Source of the DNA: Tomocerus qinae
Lineage: Eukaryota > Arthropoda > Collembola > Entomobryomorpha > Tomoceridae
NCBI GenBank assembly: GCA_020055645.1
Contig: CM034548.1
Span: forward strand, 34,398,201 to 34,462,200
DNA length: 64,000 nt
Direction: 5' to 3'
Part shown: positions 44,101-51,304 of the stretch, in pieces
Numbering within the stretch: the first letter of the stretch is position 1
How the letters are laid out: each line of letters opens with the position of its first letter
The notes under the pieces: generated by a model
What the model was told of the DNA's origin: nothing
Seen by the model: the letters and a program-made list of their open reading frames with translations, nothing else
Databases searched by the model: none
Position numbers and translations under genes: made by a program

Positions 44101-47100
44101 AACTCCGTATTTACACCTAAGATTGCTTATTTACCATGTCCACCTAAGTAGCCAACTTTTTATACATAACTCCTAACTACTATGCCAAAATAATTATCTA
44201 AAAAGCTCTATTGTTTTTAATTGTGCCCTTTACGCAATAGAAAACTTTTTTATTTCCAAGGTTTTATAAAATCTGCCATTACTAACGACTGCCTCCCCAG
44301 TTACAGCTCGACTGGGTTAAGCTCCTACAGTTTTGTTCAGACAAAACTACCTTCTTACTAAAATAATATCCCTCTTTGTAACTCTCTGGTGAAGCAAATC
44401 TTTTCAAACTTTGGTTTATTGGTAGTATAACCTATTTCACATTCATAATGCTGAAAACTGTTATGTCAAGTTTTATAAGTTTAATTGTGGTAGCGAACCG
44501 TAGGATTATTAACTATGACTTAGGAATTGAAATAACAATAATTCGACGAATTTTGTAATACGGATCATTATGAAATGGGGATTTGATCATTATGAAATGG
44601 AGATTTGATCATTATGAAATAGGGATTTGAATTTATTTTATCCTACTATAACTAAGACTGTTGAACTATTTTGTTGAAAATAATTGTTGGAAATCTAGTG
44701 CTTAAGTCTTGGTAAACATTTGGATGGCTTATTTTAATTTACAGAACAGGAGACCAGAGTACAAAGGATATCAGACGTTCACACTCTCGTTCATCGGTTA
44801 CCCTCTGCCAATATCCGAATTCTAGATATCTTAATTGCTCATTTACAAAGGTATTTATCATGCTTGTATTTATTTCTGCATAATATGATAAGTTTTACGT
44901 TAATGCAATGAAATCTGCCATTCCAGTATTGCAGCGAAGTCTGAAAAGAACAAAATGACTGTGAGTAACTTAGGCGTGTGTTTTGGGCCTACTCTTTTAA
45001 GACCTGAAGAGGAAACTGTGGCGGCAATCATGGACATAAAATTCTGCAATGTAGTGGTAGAAATCCTCATTGAGAATTTTGACAAGGTAAGAAGCAATAA
45101 TGCAACATATTATATTACTTGTACTAGTAAAAAGTTGTTTATGTCAACACTGAAGCTAGTATAGGTGTAATATTACAAGATATGTCGGTGGCTACCTACA
45201 TTCATATTAGATTAATTTAAGACGACTTATATCGTCAGAAGTAAATACAACTATGGTCGAATTCATGCTTAACTGTTTTACTTTGTACTGCACATATAAG
45301 GAAATTCGTTGTGCAATATTATTGCTGATTGTTAGAGAGGTCTCTGTAGAAGGTTAGAATGCGGAATGAAAAGAATTTCATCGTGACCTGACGTGAGAAT
45401 GAAATCAATAGAAAACGTTTCGTCAAGTTTTTCATTGAATGCGGGTTGGATTGATTTTGTGAACGGGTGTTTGTTGTGCTAACAAGACGAAGTTGTTTGT
45501 CATGGGCTGCATTAAGGAAGGAATTATCGTCACATGAGCTGAAAAGTTAATAGTTTGGTTATGGTTTGTGGTTAGGAAGGAGGTAGAAGGTGAAATGAAA
45601 TGAACGCAGATGTTCTCTTTGAAATATTTCTGTTATGTTTGATCTTACATGGTCTTACCTTTTGCTACATTAGTTTTTTTAATCATTGCTTGCTGTCTGT
45701 ATTTTTGAAAGAACAGTACATTCACACATAAAAGAAGCTTTCGCAGAATTATTTGGTGCGAGAGTGTAAAAAAAAGTGATTTAGTATGGATTAAGTGTAT
45801 TGTCAAACAAGTAACAGGGATGTACATATGTACACGAAGTATTCTTACAGGGTAAATACAAAGAGGACAATACAGTATCGCGTTACTCATTGTCAGAACA
45901 GTAAAATAACGCTTTCTGTTCCTCTATTGACAATGAACATGGACTTTTGTTTAAGACTGAATAATAGCAAGTGACAAGTAGGTGAGTTGAGGTTGAGTGT
46001 CAAAAGTAATTCCAGGAATCGAGTATGATAGCAAATAAAATAACTGTATGATTTTCATTTTCATAAGGAGTGGTTAATTATTTGTTAGATCTTCAAGTCG
46101 AAGCCTCCACCGAGTGAGTTGCCAAAGGAGATTTCGACTTCTTCTCTGTCAACTACCAATGTGCCTAACCACAGGATTCAAACCAATCCCATTAAACATG
46201 TAAGTTGAGATTGTTCTTCTCTTTAATGTCTCTTTATTACTTCCCTGTTCCCCCCTCCCCAACCTCTCCGATATTCTACAGATGGAGAAGTTGACTTTTC
46301 CTTGCTTCACTTGTTTTGTGAGATCTTTTGATATTTTCCTGCTTTGTGCGTGTTTTATGTTTGCGCGACACTGACAAGGATGATAAAACCTTTAATTCAT
46401 GTCACACAGCATTGTCATTTTGGTGATAGCCAGCACCTATCTTCCTTCCTCAACTTCCATTCTTCTTCGCCAATTACATTCCTTGACTTGTCTTGATGGG
46501 CTCATTCTTTAGCAAAGCTTTTAACGGCACATAACTTTATACTACTCAAATGATGACCCTAACTTTCCATTTGTGTCTCCATTACATCTGAATGTCATAT
46601 TCAATTTTCTTGTTTTCCATCCACAGACAACACTTTATCGCCAACATAATGTGCATTTTGATTTTTGTTTTTTATAGGCCGTAGTGACGTCTTACAACGA
46701 CGGCCCCAAAGCAGTCTATGTCGACCCCGGCCCAATGCGCTCTTCTTGGGACAACATCCCGCTGACCCAAGGGGGCTTAGGCATCCACCATTCCACAGCT
46801 ACCGTCAATTCACTCCATTCTAGCTCACATTCCAGCTCGTCAAATCAAAGCACTGGAGAGCCACTTCCCTTGGCATTCAGCCTCGTTGGCTCCCACTCCT
46901 CCATTGCAGAGAGGGATAGACATCCTGTGAAAAACAGCAGAGCCAGCGGAACTCTCAGCGACAGCAAAGGCAACAGCTACTCCCAGCCATTCCTCAACAA
47001 CACAGGTACACAAACGCTTACACCCGCCAACTCCTTTCAATAAATCCCAAGCTTTGTTTTTATTTTACGCTCAGGTCCTTACAAATGTCACCAATATGCT

Positions 47101-50100
47101 CGTCCCCGATAGCTAATCCCATATTCTCACTCAGTTCTCTGTCCGGGGATATCTCTGCTTTTTGCACACAATGTAGTACCCACCTTGTTTTCTTTTTCTT
47201 AGACCATTCACTCAATAGAATTTGTTTTTGCTATAGATTTTGGGGAAATATAGTATTTCAGTGTTGAGACTGTTGGATTGTCCCTGTTAAATTAGAGTAG
47301 GAATCATTTTCTTGCGAAAATCCTTAGGTCATCCTGGAGTGGGTTGACTAATTCGAGTTGTACAGAATGTCAACATGTATGATCGAAGTAGTATGACAAC
47401 AACAATGCAATTACAAAGGATGTTTTGTAGTGAATAGAATTCGAGGTGCTCTATACTGTAGGAAAATTGTTTTTGTTGCAAAACTCGTTGTGGAGTAATG
47501 TAATGTTGTAAGTGGCTTGTCTGGAAATCTGTCAACAGTTGTATTAGATAAAGCAGATACTCTATAGACTTCTTGTGAGATATGCTAAGCTACTTCTCAA
47601 TGTCCATTTAGTAGAAGTCAAAAAAGCCAAAGATGAGGAAACGAGTAATGTATTAATTTCAGGGGCTATATAATCACCTATCTTCATGACTCCATGACCG
47701 GAAAGAATTGCTATGTGCTCACATGCCCTATTGCAACTGTCGTGAGTATAAACACTATAGACATTGATAATGCAAACCTGTGAAATCTGAAACTAGGAGT
47801 AGGTTAAATAGTAAAATGATAGCATCGCTCCATTCTATTTGTTCAAATCTCCCATTGTTGGAGTAATAGGTAATTTAATAACGGTTGAAGTGCAAATTCA
47901 AATCTGTGTACAGACTATGATTGTACGGAAACATATTTACATTTCATCGTATAGTAAATTCACAGTGACGACTTCTCTTGCATGCTCAGTTGAGCTGACG
48001 TGATTTCAGTTTTTCACTTTTCGATGTGGTTGTTATTCAATCCTTTACATCTATACAGAAATGCATATTTATGTCAGTCTCAAAACCTCTTCTCGCCAAT
48101 ATATTACATCCAACAAAGAAGTTGGCCTAGGCATACTTAACTCCCCGGGATACAGTTCCATCAACACTTCTTAACATTTAATAGTACATTTATAGCTCGT
48201 GCATGATTAATAATAATATTCAAGTACATAATAAATAGGAAAAACATAAAAGAATTGATAATTTTGTTAAAAAAATTAAACTAATCTAGGTACATGGATA
48301 GAAGATGAATTACAGTCGATCTTTTTGTCGACATGGCATTATTTACCACAATTTATATCATTTGTTTTGACAAATTTAAATTGGTGATTACTTTAGGAAG
48401 CTATCAAGTTAGTTATTTGTCAAACTAGTCCAAACAGGGGCTTCGAGAGAGGAGGGGCAAATTTCCGTACTTTTATTTGTATAAGTACATTATATTTGTT
48501 TCCTACACTTTAAGCAACTATCATTCGACTGTATGCACTCTATATAATTGATTCTCCTGTACACCTTTTTGAACATTACAATACAACTAAAACTTTCATC
48601 TGCTGGTGATTTTGGCAATCCATATCTTATTCCTTGTCCATGCAATTCTACTAACAAAAAAATTTATGCACTTTTCTTCAAGTAACAATAATACGCTTAC
48701 TTTGCCAGTTATTGAGTAGAACAATGCAAAACAGTAGTGCCTGACTTTTCCTGACAGATTTTTAGATCTGTTGTACTAATTTAAAAACACTAGTAAGTAA
48801 ACTGTATTGTTTATTGTTGTCATATGGCAACATATTTGACATTCCGTGAAGCATTAAGGTTTGTGAGAAATGAATGATCCAATGTTTTATGCTTTTTACA
48901 CGTTTACAGTCAATTTTTGTAGAATTGTACAAACTTTTTATTTATCTTCACAATCATTTAACTTTTTTATTAATTTTCAATAATAATTAGGGATTATGAC
49001 TGCATATAAAATTGTAGTACAATTTGTTTTTAAAATTACCGGTTAATTTAAAATGTTACAATTTCCGTGATTTAAAAAATTTGAAATCTCCCACCCCGAA
49101 TAGCCAGATTTGATACATGAATTAGAATGAATATTTTTAAAGAGCCATACTAAATACAACACCGCCATTCCACCACCACCGCGGTGGTGGTGCACCGCCA
49201 CTACCAATGGTTAGGGTGGTAAAAGGACCTGGCGGTCTATGTTTGCCGATTCACATGTCCATGAGTATCATGACAGCATGCAGCCCTGAAAAACGATTAT
49301 GACGTCAAGCAAAATTATTAAGGTCACTATTTGAGCTACAAAATTTGTGATATTCAATGTTCTTTGATGTAAATCAATACTGGGCGCGTGGTTGTGGTTG
49401 ACAAAAGGAAATCATAGAAAACATCTACGCAGATTTGCACAAAAAAGATTTATTTTCAGCATCTACAGAAATGAATTAGTAATTCCAAGGAACATCATAT
49501 TTATTTTGTCATGCTTGGATTGGCAACTATACAAATCTGACATAAGGATCAGAAAAATTAATTTAAGAAAGAACAAATTTAAAGTAGGAATCAGGAAAAA
49601 ATATAACGCAATAGTAATAGGATTGTAAATTCGTAGACCCTGAGGTGGGGAATAGAATTCGCAAAAATCTCATTTGCGTAAGTGTTTTAAAAGGTAGTTT
49701 TAGGTTTTATTTTAAATTACATAAGCAAAACTTGTTTTTGTAATGCCAGTTTTAAAAGTTTTGGAAAGAATTATTTTTTAGTTGGCTGGCACTATGCAAA
49801 ATATAGTATATTTGGAATCTAAGTGCTTCCACTATTAATATCGTTAATTAGAAGGACTTTGGGAAAGTTTTTTTCTCGCCATCATCATTTCTCGTTTCTT
49901 GCTCTCATCAGCGCTGTTCTATGACTCAGTAGTTAGTGAAAAGATGTAGATTGCCTCGAAATTGACAGCAATTTAATGGTTCGGGTTTTTGATTTTTTAC
50001 ATAGATCGTGGCACGTCAAATAGCAGCAGCTCTAGCGAATCCGTTGCGTCATGGCCAGGCCATCCTTCGCAACAGGTTGCTGGCCATCCTGCCCAACCGC

Positions 50101-51304
50101 CTCCGTACCAACCTCCTCCAGAGCACCATCTTAGCAATGGAAGAGAATACCCAATCAACCGTTAGATTTTTGTGTTTTTATATCTCGCTTGTTTGAGGGA
50201 TTCCCCCATTAGTCATATATCAATTTTATAATTCTGCTTAAAGTTATGCACGTGTAACATAATAAATGTTTTTACAGGAGTACCGAAAAGCCATACTGTT
50301 GGTATGCCCGCAAGTCCAGGTCCATCAAAGTTTGAATTTATGTAAGTCTCTGCATTGGTTTTTCTAGTGTCATTACTTATCTGGGAGTTTTTTTTATTCC
50401 ATTACACAATTTTAATTAGAAAGTAACTTATTTAAGTAGTATTTGAAGTTTTTTATTACTTAACTTTGAAAAATTCCTTGGGCTATACTCAAAACAGAGG
50501 ACATTTTCATTTATTAATTTAGTAATATGTATTTATTGTAATCTGTAGTAGATTTTTATGGAAGATACTTTGTTTTACATATAAATGTATAAGTACTCAG
50601 TGTGTTTGGTTGTCTGTAAGTATGAAACTGACTAAATGTTATATTTTCCTTCAGGAAATGTGCAAGGACCCTTTACTCTTGCGTTGGAGAACATGAAGGA
50701 GAGCTTTCTTTTGAGCCAAACGAAATTATTACAAACAGTAAGTCAACCTGGCATGTTATTTATTAAATTATATACAGATGTAGAAAAAGAAAATAGTGGC
50801 GATAAATGGTTGGAGGGTAGATGTAGGAGTAGGGATTGAGCACGAGGAGATAAATAATTAAAAGCAGCAATTGGGTTTGTTTTCTTTGTGGAGAATAAAG
50901 TCGTCCTTGAAATATCAGGATTAGTGAAGGGTTGGATTAAGCCTTTTTACTTACAATCAGAGATCCTCTTTTTCCAAAATTGATTTTGTTCATGTCTGCA
51001 CAGGGAGAATCTCTGAATGTTCTTTGATATTTCCGTATTGAAATAATCCAGGAAGTTGTGTGAACGTGAGCAGCGAGCACACAATTCTGAATCCCTGATT
51101 ACACTACTCCATCTCCTTGAGCTGCGATTTGCATTCAAATGCAAAAGTTTGCAAGTGTTTGTGGGATCAATAACTAAGTGTAAATACCAAATGTATTTAT
51201 TTGTTAATTTAGTACGGCCTTCTTGTGAGCCGGGCTGGTTGGAAGGCACGCTTCGCGGAAAGTCAGGCTTAATCCCAGAAAACTACGTGGAACCACTTCC
51301 ATAG
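10987..51304 (+). CDS. Graf: Graf: BAR-PH-RhoGAP-SH3 GTPase-activating protein (18 exons, 5' end missing)
   Basis: A spliced gene whose eighteen exons join to 794 codons plus TAG (51302-51304). Residues are numbered from the first whole codon at 10989. Residues 1 to about 207 form most of a BAR domain, which binds and bends membrane. Residues 219-320 form a PH domain (GYLYLMEK; Trp311 in the C-terminal helix). Residues about 335-517 form a RhoGAP domain with the arginine finger Arg363 in QGLYRLVGV, Lys405 in [14 protein letters not shown] and Asn478 in [15 protein letters not shown] Ser/Pro-rich linker follows, then an SH3 domain (about 739-794, Trp773 and Tyr789). This domain order is specific to the GRAF/oligophrenin family, and the terminal SH3 points to GRAF rather than oligophrenin. 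Known relatives stimulate GTP hydrolysis by Rho/Cdc42 and act in clathrin-independent endocytosis and actin control. All catalytic residues are present. About 50 N-terminal residues are missing because their exon was not found. Introns range from 76 bp to 11.2 kb. Confidence 0.95.
11145..13951 (+). other. Graf intron a, first part
   Basis: First 2.8 kb of the 11,245-bp intron between 11144 and 22390. It is AT-rich with long A and T runs. I see no exon, RNA gene or intact mobile element in it. Confidence 0.6.
13952..14250. repeat. Duplicated flank, copy A
   Basis: This block, starting GTGTGCGTAGTAAGGAAGGT, recurs at 14616-14895 with small substitutions and two indel patches. Shared landmarks in order are GGCTATTGGGATTGGAA, ACCGAGCCGAGCGA, CTACAACATGAGAAATGTGC, GTTAGAGGTGTAAGCTCTAT and TTACGCAAATGTTGTACAAC. 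Each copy leads straight into a run of the G-rich tandem units, so flank plus array were duplicated together with an offset of about 664 bp. Confidence 0.9.
14200..16600 (+). repeat. G-rich minisatellite, 61-64 bp unit, in Graf intron a
   Basis: A tandem array with units starting (GTGGGG box) at about 14221, 14285, 14348, 14409, 14473, 14535 and 14599, then again after the duplicated flank at about 14871, 14935, 14996, 15059, 15122, 15186, 15247 and 15307. More diverged units continue to about 16,600. A typical unit carries GGGAGGGG..TGGGTGGGG, then AAGTGGAGACTACGTGGAGC, then TAATAAAA and a T-run. Seven of the first units are very similar, and decay increases toward the right end. The mean period near 63 bp is a multiple of three, which keeps some frames open by chance. 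Part of the duplicated flank (14616-14870) lies within these limits. Confidence 0.93.
14616..14895. repeat. Duplicated flank, copy B
   Basis: Second copy of the block at 13952-14250, interrupting the tandem array. Compared with copy A it lacks the patch around AACAGAACAGAACAAGAGAT and has an extra TACATGCATATATATTTTAT patch before the GTTAGAGGTGTAAGC landmark. Confidence 0.9.
16601..22389 (+). other. Graf intron a, last part
   Basis: AT-rich intronic DNA from the end of the minisatellite to the acceptor TTATTTCAG (ending 22389). It contains a short hairpin at 16710-16726 and a loose inverted repeat of GGCTAAAT-like words at about 21097-21175. No exon with splice sites and family similarity was found. 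Confidence 0.6.
16710..16726. repeat. Short GC-rich hairpin
   Basis: CCGTGAC and GTCACGG flank a GAA loop, followed by GGTCGAGAACGGGCTCG, which can form a second small stem. It stands out from the AT-rich surroundings and follows the end of the minisatellite. It could be the tail of a degraded mobile element, but no body or target-site duplication was recognised. Confidence 0.5.
22390..22461 (+). CDS. Graf: Graf exon b (BAR, residues 53-76)
   Basis: Acceptor TTATTTCAG and donor GTACGT flank 24 whole codons starting [20 protein letters not shown]. This aligns with the I/L-x-PL-x-x-FR-K segment of GRAF BAR domains. Both boundaries are phase 0. Confidence 0.93.
22569..22670 (+). CDS. Graf: Graf exon c (BAR, residues 77-110)
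   Basis: It follows an intron of only 107 bp. Acceptor CTATTCAG and donor GTAAGA bound 34 codons, [20 protein letters not shown] then [14 protein letters not shown]. The KKKF(D/E)K-T-K-F pattern is typical of the basic face of GRAF BAR domains. Confidence 0.95.
22671..30373 (+). other. Graf intron c
   Basis: A 7.7 kb intron. It holds CT-rich simple repeats near 26188-26210 and 28480-28510, a 24-bp imperfect duplication at 28704-28727 and 28743-28766, two short coding-like fragments (28168-28302 and 28334-28456) and a 133-codon antisense open frame (27743-28144). None of these has splice sites and homology good enough to call a gene. Confidence 0.55.
28704..28766. repeat. Local duplication in T-rich tract
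   Basis: TTTTTTAACTACATCTCATC plus ATTT at 28704-28727 recurs at 28743-28766 with one change (ACTATATC), 39 bp apart, linked by T-rich sequence. Confidence 0.75.
30374..30484 (+). CDS. Graf: Graf exon d (BAR, residues 111-147)
   Basis: Acceptor TTTTGTCACAG and donor GTAAGT bound 37 codons: [20 protein letters not shown] then [17 protein letters not shown]. The LQEVQE-x-KK-x-EFVE block is a strong GRAF-family signature in the third BAR helix. Phase 0 at both ends. Confidence 0.95.
30485..33693 (+). other. Graf intron d
   Basis: A 3.2 kb intron. Open frames at 31371-31598 and 31851-32135 are low in complexity and not recognised. The acceptor is TTGGATTTTACAG ending at 33693. No other feature seen. 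Confidence 0.6.
33694..33798 (+). CDS. Graf: Graf exon e (BAR, residues 148-182)
   Basis: 35 whole codons, [20 protein letters not shown] then [15 protein letters not shown], followed by donor GTAAGT. The FYHQG(H/Y)E motif near the end of the BAR domain is shared by vertebrate GRAF proteins. Confidence 0.95.
33799..34850 (+). other. Graf intron e
   Basis: A 1,052-bp AT-rich intron ending in AAAATTGCAG. Nothing else recognised. Confidence 0.7.
34851..34925 (+). CDS. Graf: Graf exon f (end of BAR, residues 183-207)
   Basis: 25 codons, [20 protein letters not shown] then EIRKS, with donor GTAAGT. The TR-x-x-FE-x-TR motif closes the BAR domain in this family. Confidence 0.93.
34926..37349 (+). 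other. Graf intron f
   Basis: A 2.4 kb intron with the abutting palindromes at 35130-35222. Otherwise it is AT-rich, with purine-rich stretches around 36.9-37.1 kb. It ends in acceptor TTGTTTTCAG. Confidence 0.65.
35130..35222. repeat. Two abutting palindromes in intron f
   Basis: Palindrome 1 has 20-base arms at 35130-35149 and 35164-35183 (left arm GCAGTTTAGGCTCACTTACT). Its centre, CAATGCATTG (35152-35161), is itself self-complementary; only the GG/AA pair between arms and centre does not match. Palindrome 2 (35183-35222) has 20-base arms meeting at 35202/35203, with a single mismatch, around AGTACGACCATTG. The two share base 35183. Such structures can be small mobile-element remnants, hairpin RNA sources or template-switch products. 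Confidence 0.95.
37350..37413 (+). CDS. Graf: Graf exon g (start of PH, residues 208-229)
   Basis: 21 codons plus one base: [20 protein letters not shown] then K. The GYLYLMEK strand opens the PH domain. Donor GTAAGT at 37414. The exon ends in phase 1, and the single A is completed to a Lys codon by the next exon. Confidence 0.93.
37414..38552 (+). other. Graf intron g
   Basis: A 1,139-bp intron, very AT-rich, ending in a T-rich tract and acceptor TGCATTGTGCAG (38552). No other feature. Confidence 0.7.
38553..38650 (+). CDS. Graf: Graf exon h (PH, residues 229-261)
   Basis: Two bases complete Lys229, then 32 codons: [20 protein letters not shown] and [12 protein letters not shown]. The W-x-K-x-Y-C strand pair is characteristic of the GRAF PH domain. 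Donor GTAAGT. Confidence 0.94.
38651..39898 (+). other. Graf intron h
   Basis: A 1,248-bp AT-rich intron ending in GTTGTCTGTAG. The 83-codon antisense frame at 39621-39872 is taken as chance. Confidence 0.7.
39899..40075 (+). CDS. Graf: Graf exon i (end of PH, residues 262-320)
   Basis: 59 codons starting [20 protein letters not shown] and including [15 protein letters not shown] and [18 protein letters not shown]. The LKSC-x-RR-x-(T/S)DSI and RRLW-x-(D/E)AMDGREP blocks are nearly fixed in GRAF proteins. Trp311 is the conserved Trp of the PH C-terminal helix. Donor GTAAGC at 40076. Confidence 0.96.
40076..43429 (+). other. Graf intron i
   Basis: A 3.35 kb intron separating the PH and RhoGAP exons. 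It has a short (CTTG)n run near 40421-40435 and a purine-rich 148-codon open frame at 42494-42940 that has no splice support. The acceptor is TTTATTGCAG. Confidence 0.6.
43430..43754 (+). CDS. Graf: Graf exon j (RhoGAP, residues 321-429)
   Basis: 325 bases, the second largest exon: 108 codons plus one base. It begins [20 protein letters not shown], a short linker, then the RhoGAP core. The arginine finger is Arg363 (codon 43556-43558) in [14 protein letters not shown]; the invariant Lys405 lies in [15 protein letters not shown]. Both residues needed for GAP catalysis are present. Donor GTATGT at 43755, phase 1. Confidence 0.97.
43755..44744 (+). other. Graf intron j
   Basis: A 990-bp intron with a three-copy 22-bp tandem repeat at 44563-44628. 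Acceptor TTTTAATTTACAG ends at 44744. Confidence 0.7.
44563..44628. repeat. 22-bp tandem repeat, three copies
   Basis: Copies at 44563-44584, 44585-44606 and 44607-44628 each begin GATCATTATGAAAT and end GATTT, differing only at one base each in the GGGG/GGAG/AGGG tract. Confidence 0.92.
44745..44850 (+). CDS. Graf: Graf exon k (RhoGAP, residues 429-464)
   Basis: Two bases complete Lys429, then 34 codons and two bases: [20 protein letters not shown] then [14 protein letters not shown]. The ESRV...IHxLVHxLP pattern of the GRAF RhoGAP domain is evident. Donor GTATTT at 44851 (weak at +4 to +6). Confidence 0.95.
44927..45086 (+). CDS. Graf: Graf exon l (end of RhoGAP, residues 464-517)
   Basis: It follows the shortest intron in the gene (76 bp). 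The exon completes Ser464 and reads [40 protein letters not shown] and [13 protein letters not shown]. Asn478 in [14 protein letters not shown] is the conserved Asn that helps position the arginine finger. Donor GTAAGA, phase 0. Confidence 0.97.
45087..46088 (+). other. Graf intron l
   Basis: A 1,002-bp intron ending TTATTTGTTAG. Nothing else recognised. Confidence 0.7.
46089..46199 (+). CDS. Graf: Graf exon m (linker, residues 518-554)
   Basis: 37 codons: [20 protein letters not shown] then [17 protein letters not shown]. The IF directly after the RhoGAP domain matches the family (ENHEKIF in vertebrates). A Pro/Ser/Thr-rich linker then begins. Acceptor TTGTTAG and donor GTAAGT. Confidence 0.9.
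46200..46677 (+). other. Graf intron m
   Basis: A 478-bp intron with pyrimidine-rich stretches (for example CCCTGTTCCCCCCTCCCC near 46241-46260), ending in the T-rich acceptor GTTTTTTATAG. Confidence 0.7.
46678..47005 (+). CDS. Graf: Graf exon n (Ser-rich linker, residues 555-664)
   Basis: 328 bases, the largest exon. It starts [20 protein letters not shown], then [13 protein letters not shown], and passes into a Ser/His-rich stretch ([18 protein letters not shown]). This is probably a disordered linker and phosphorylation target between the RhoGAP and SH3 domains. Its GC content is clearly above that of the flanking introns. Donor GTACAC at 47006, phase 1. Reading through the donor adds 12 residues before TAA at 47041-47043. 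Confidence 0.92.
47039..47044 (+). promoter_or_regulatory. Candidate intronic polyadenylation signal (AATAAA)
   Basis: AATAAA overlaps the in-frame TAA (47041-47043) reached by reading through the exon n donor. About 12-30 bases downstream lies a T-rich stretch (TTTGTTTTTATTTTAC) of the kind expected of a downstream element. If used, the transcript would end before the SH3 exons. Position relative to the frame is seen; use is inference. Confidence 0.35.
49171..49192. repeat. Perfect 22-bp GC-rich palindrome
   Basis: A perfect palindrome of CCACC/GGTGG triplets around the central CCGCGG. It is flanked by CACCGCCA-type words on both sides (about 49160 and 49192) and by TGGCGGTC at about 49231. 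This GC island in a very AT-rich intron may be a remnant of a mobile element terminus. Confidence 0.9.
50005..50160 (+). CDS. Graf: Graf exon o (Ser/Pro-rich linker with PPxY, residues 664-716)
   Basis: Two bases complete Asp664, then 51 codons and one base: [51 protein letters not shown]. Residues 695-698 (50097-50108) form PPPY, a WW-domain binding motif. The donor is the weak GTTAGA at 50161. It was chosen because it alone keeps phase 1 and joins to the downstream exon; read through, it creates an immediate TAG. Confidence 0.85.
50278..50341 (+). CDS. Graf: Graf exon p (linker, residues 716-737)
   Basis: It follows a 117-bp intron with acceptor TTTTTACAG. Two bases complete Arg716, then [20 protein letters not shown] and two bases of Met737. 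The other two frames are open only briefly or lack continuity with the SH3 exon. Donor GTAAGT at 50342. Confidence 0.85.
50342..50654 (+). other. Graf intron p
   Basis: A 313-bp AT-rich intron ending in ATATTTTCCTTCAG; no other feature. Confidence 0.8.
50655..50737 (+). CDS. Graf: Graf exon q (first half of SH3, residues 737-765)
   Basis: One base completes Met737, then [20 protein letters not shown] and PNEIITN plus one base. TLYSC replaces the usual ALYDY, and [14 protein letters not shown] matches the RT-loop and following strand of an SH3 domain. Donor GTAAGT at 50738. Confidence 0.95.
50738..51212 (+). other. Graf intron q
   Basis: A 475-bp intron ending in TTTGTTAATTTAG. The frame of the last exon happens to stay open back to 51056, but the SH3 domain is continuous only with the splice at 51212/51213. 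Confidence 0.8.
51213..51304 (+). CDS. Graf: Graf exon r (second half of SH3 and stop, residues 765-794)
   Basis: Two bases complete Ile765, then [20 protein letters not shown] and PENYVEPLP, ending at TAG 51302-51304. Trp773 (GWLEG), Pro786 and Tyr789 (PENYV) form the ligand groove of the SH3 domain. In vertebrate GRAF this domain binds focal adhesion kinase and dynamin; the same role here is inference. Confidence 0.96.

Larger units (their letters stand above)
47006..50004 (+). other. Graf intron n
   Basis: A 3.0 kb intron. It contains a possible intronic polyadenylation signal at 47039-47044 and a GC-rich palindrome at 49171-49192. It ends in a T-rich tract and acceptor TTTTTTACATAG. Confidence 0.65.

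Noticed and set aside
46840..47040. Antisense 66-codon frame opposite exon n
   Set aside because: Shadow of the Ser-rich coding exon on the other strand.
51056..51212. Upstream extension of the last Graf exon to an in-frame ATG
   Set aside because: The SH3 domain is continuous only when exon q joins at 51213; the extension adds sequence unlike any SH3 domain.
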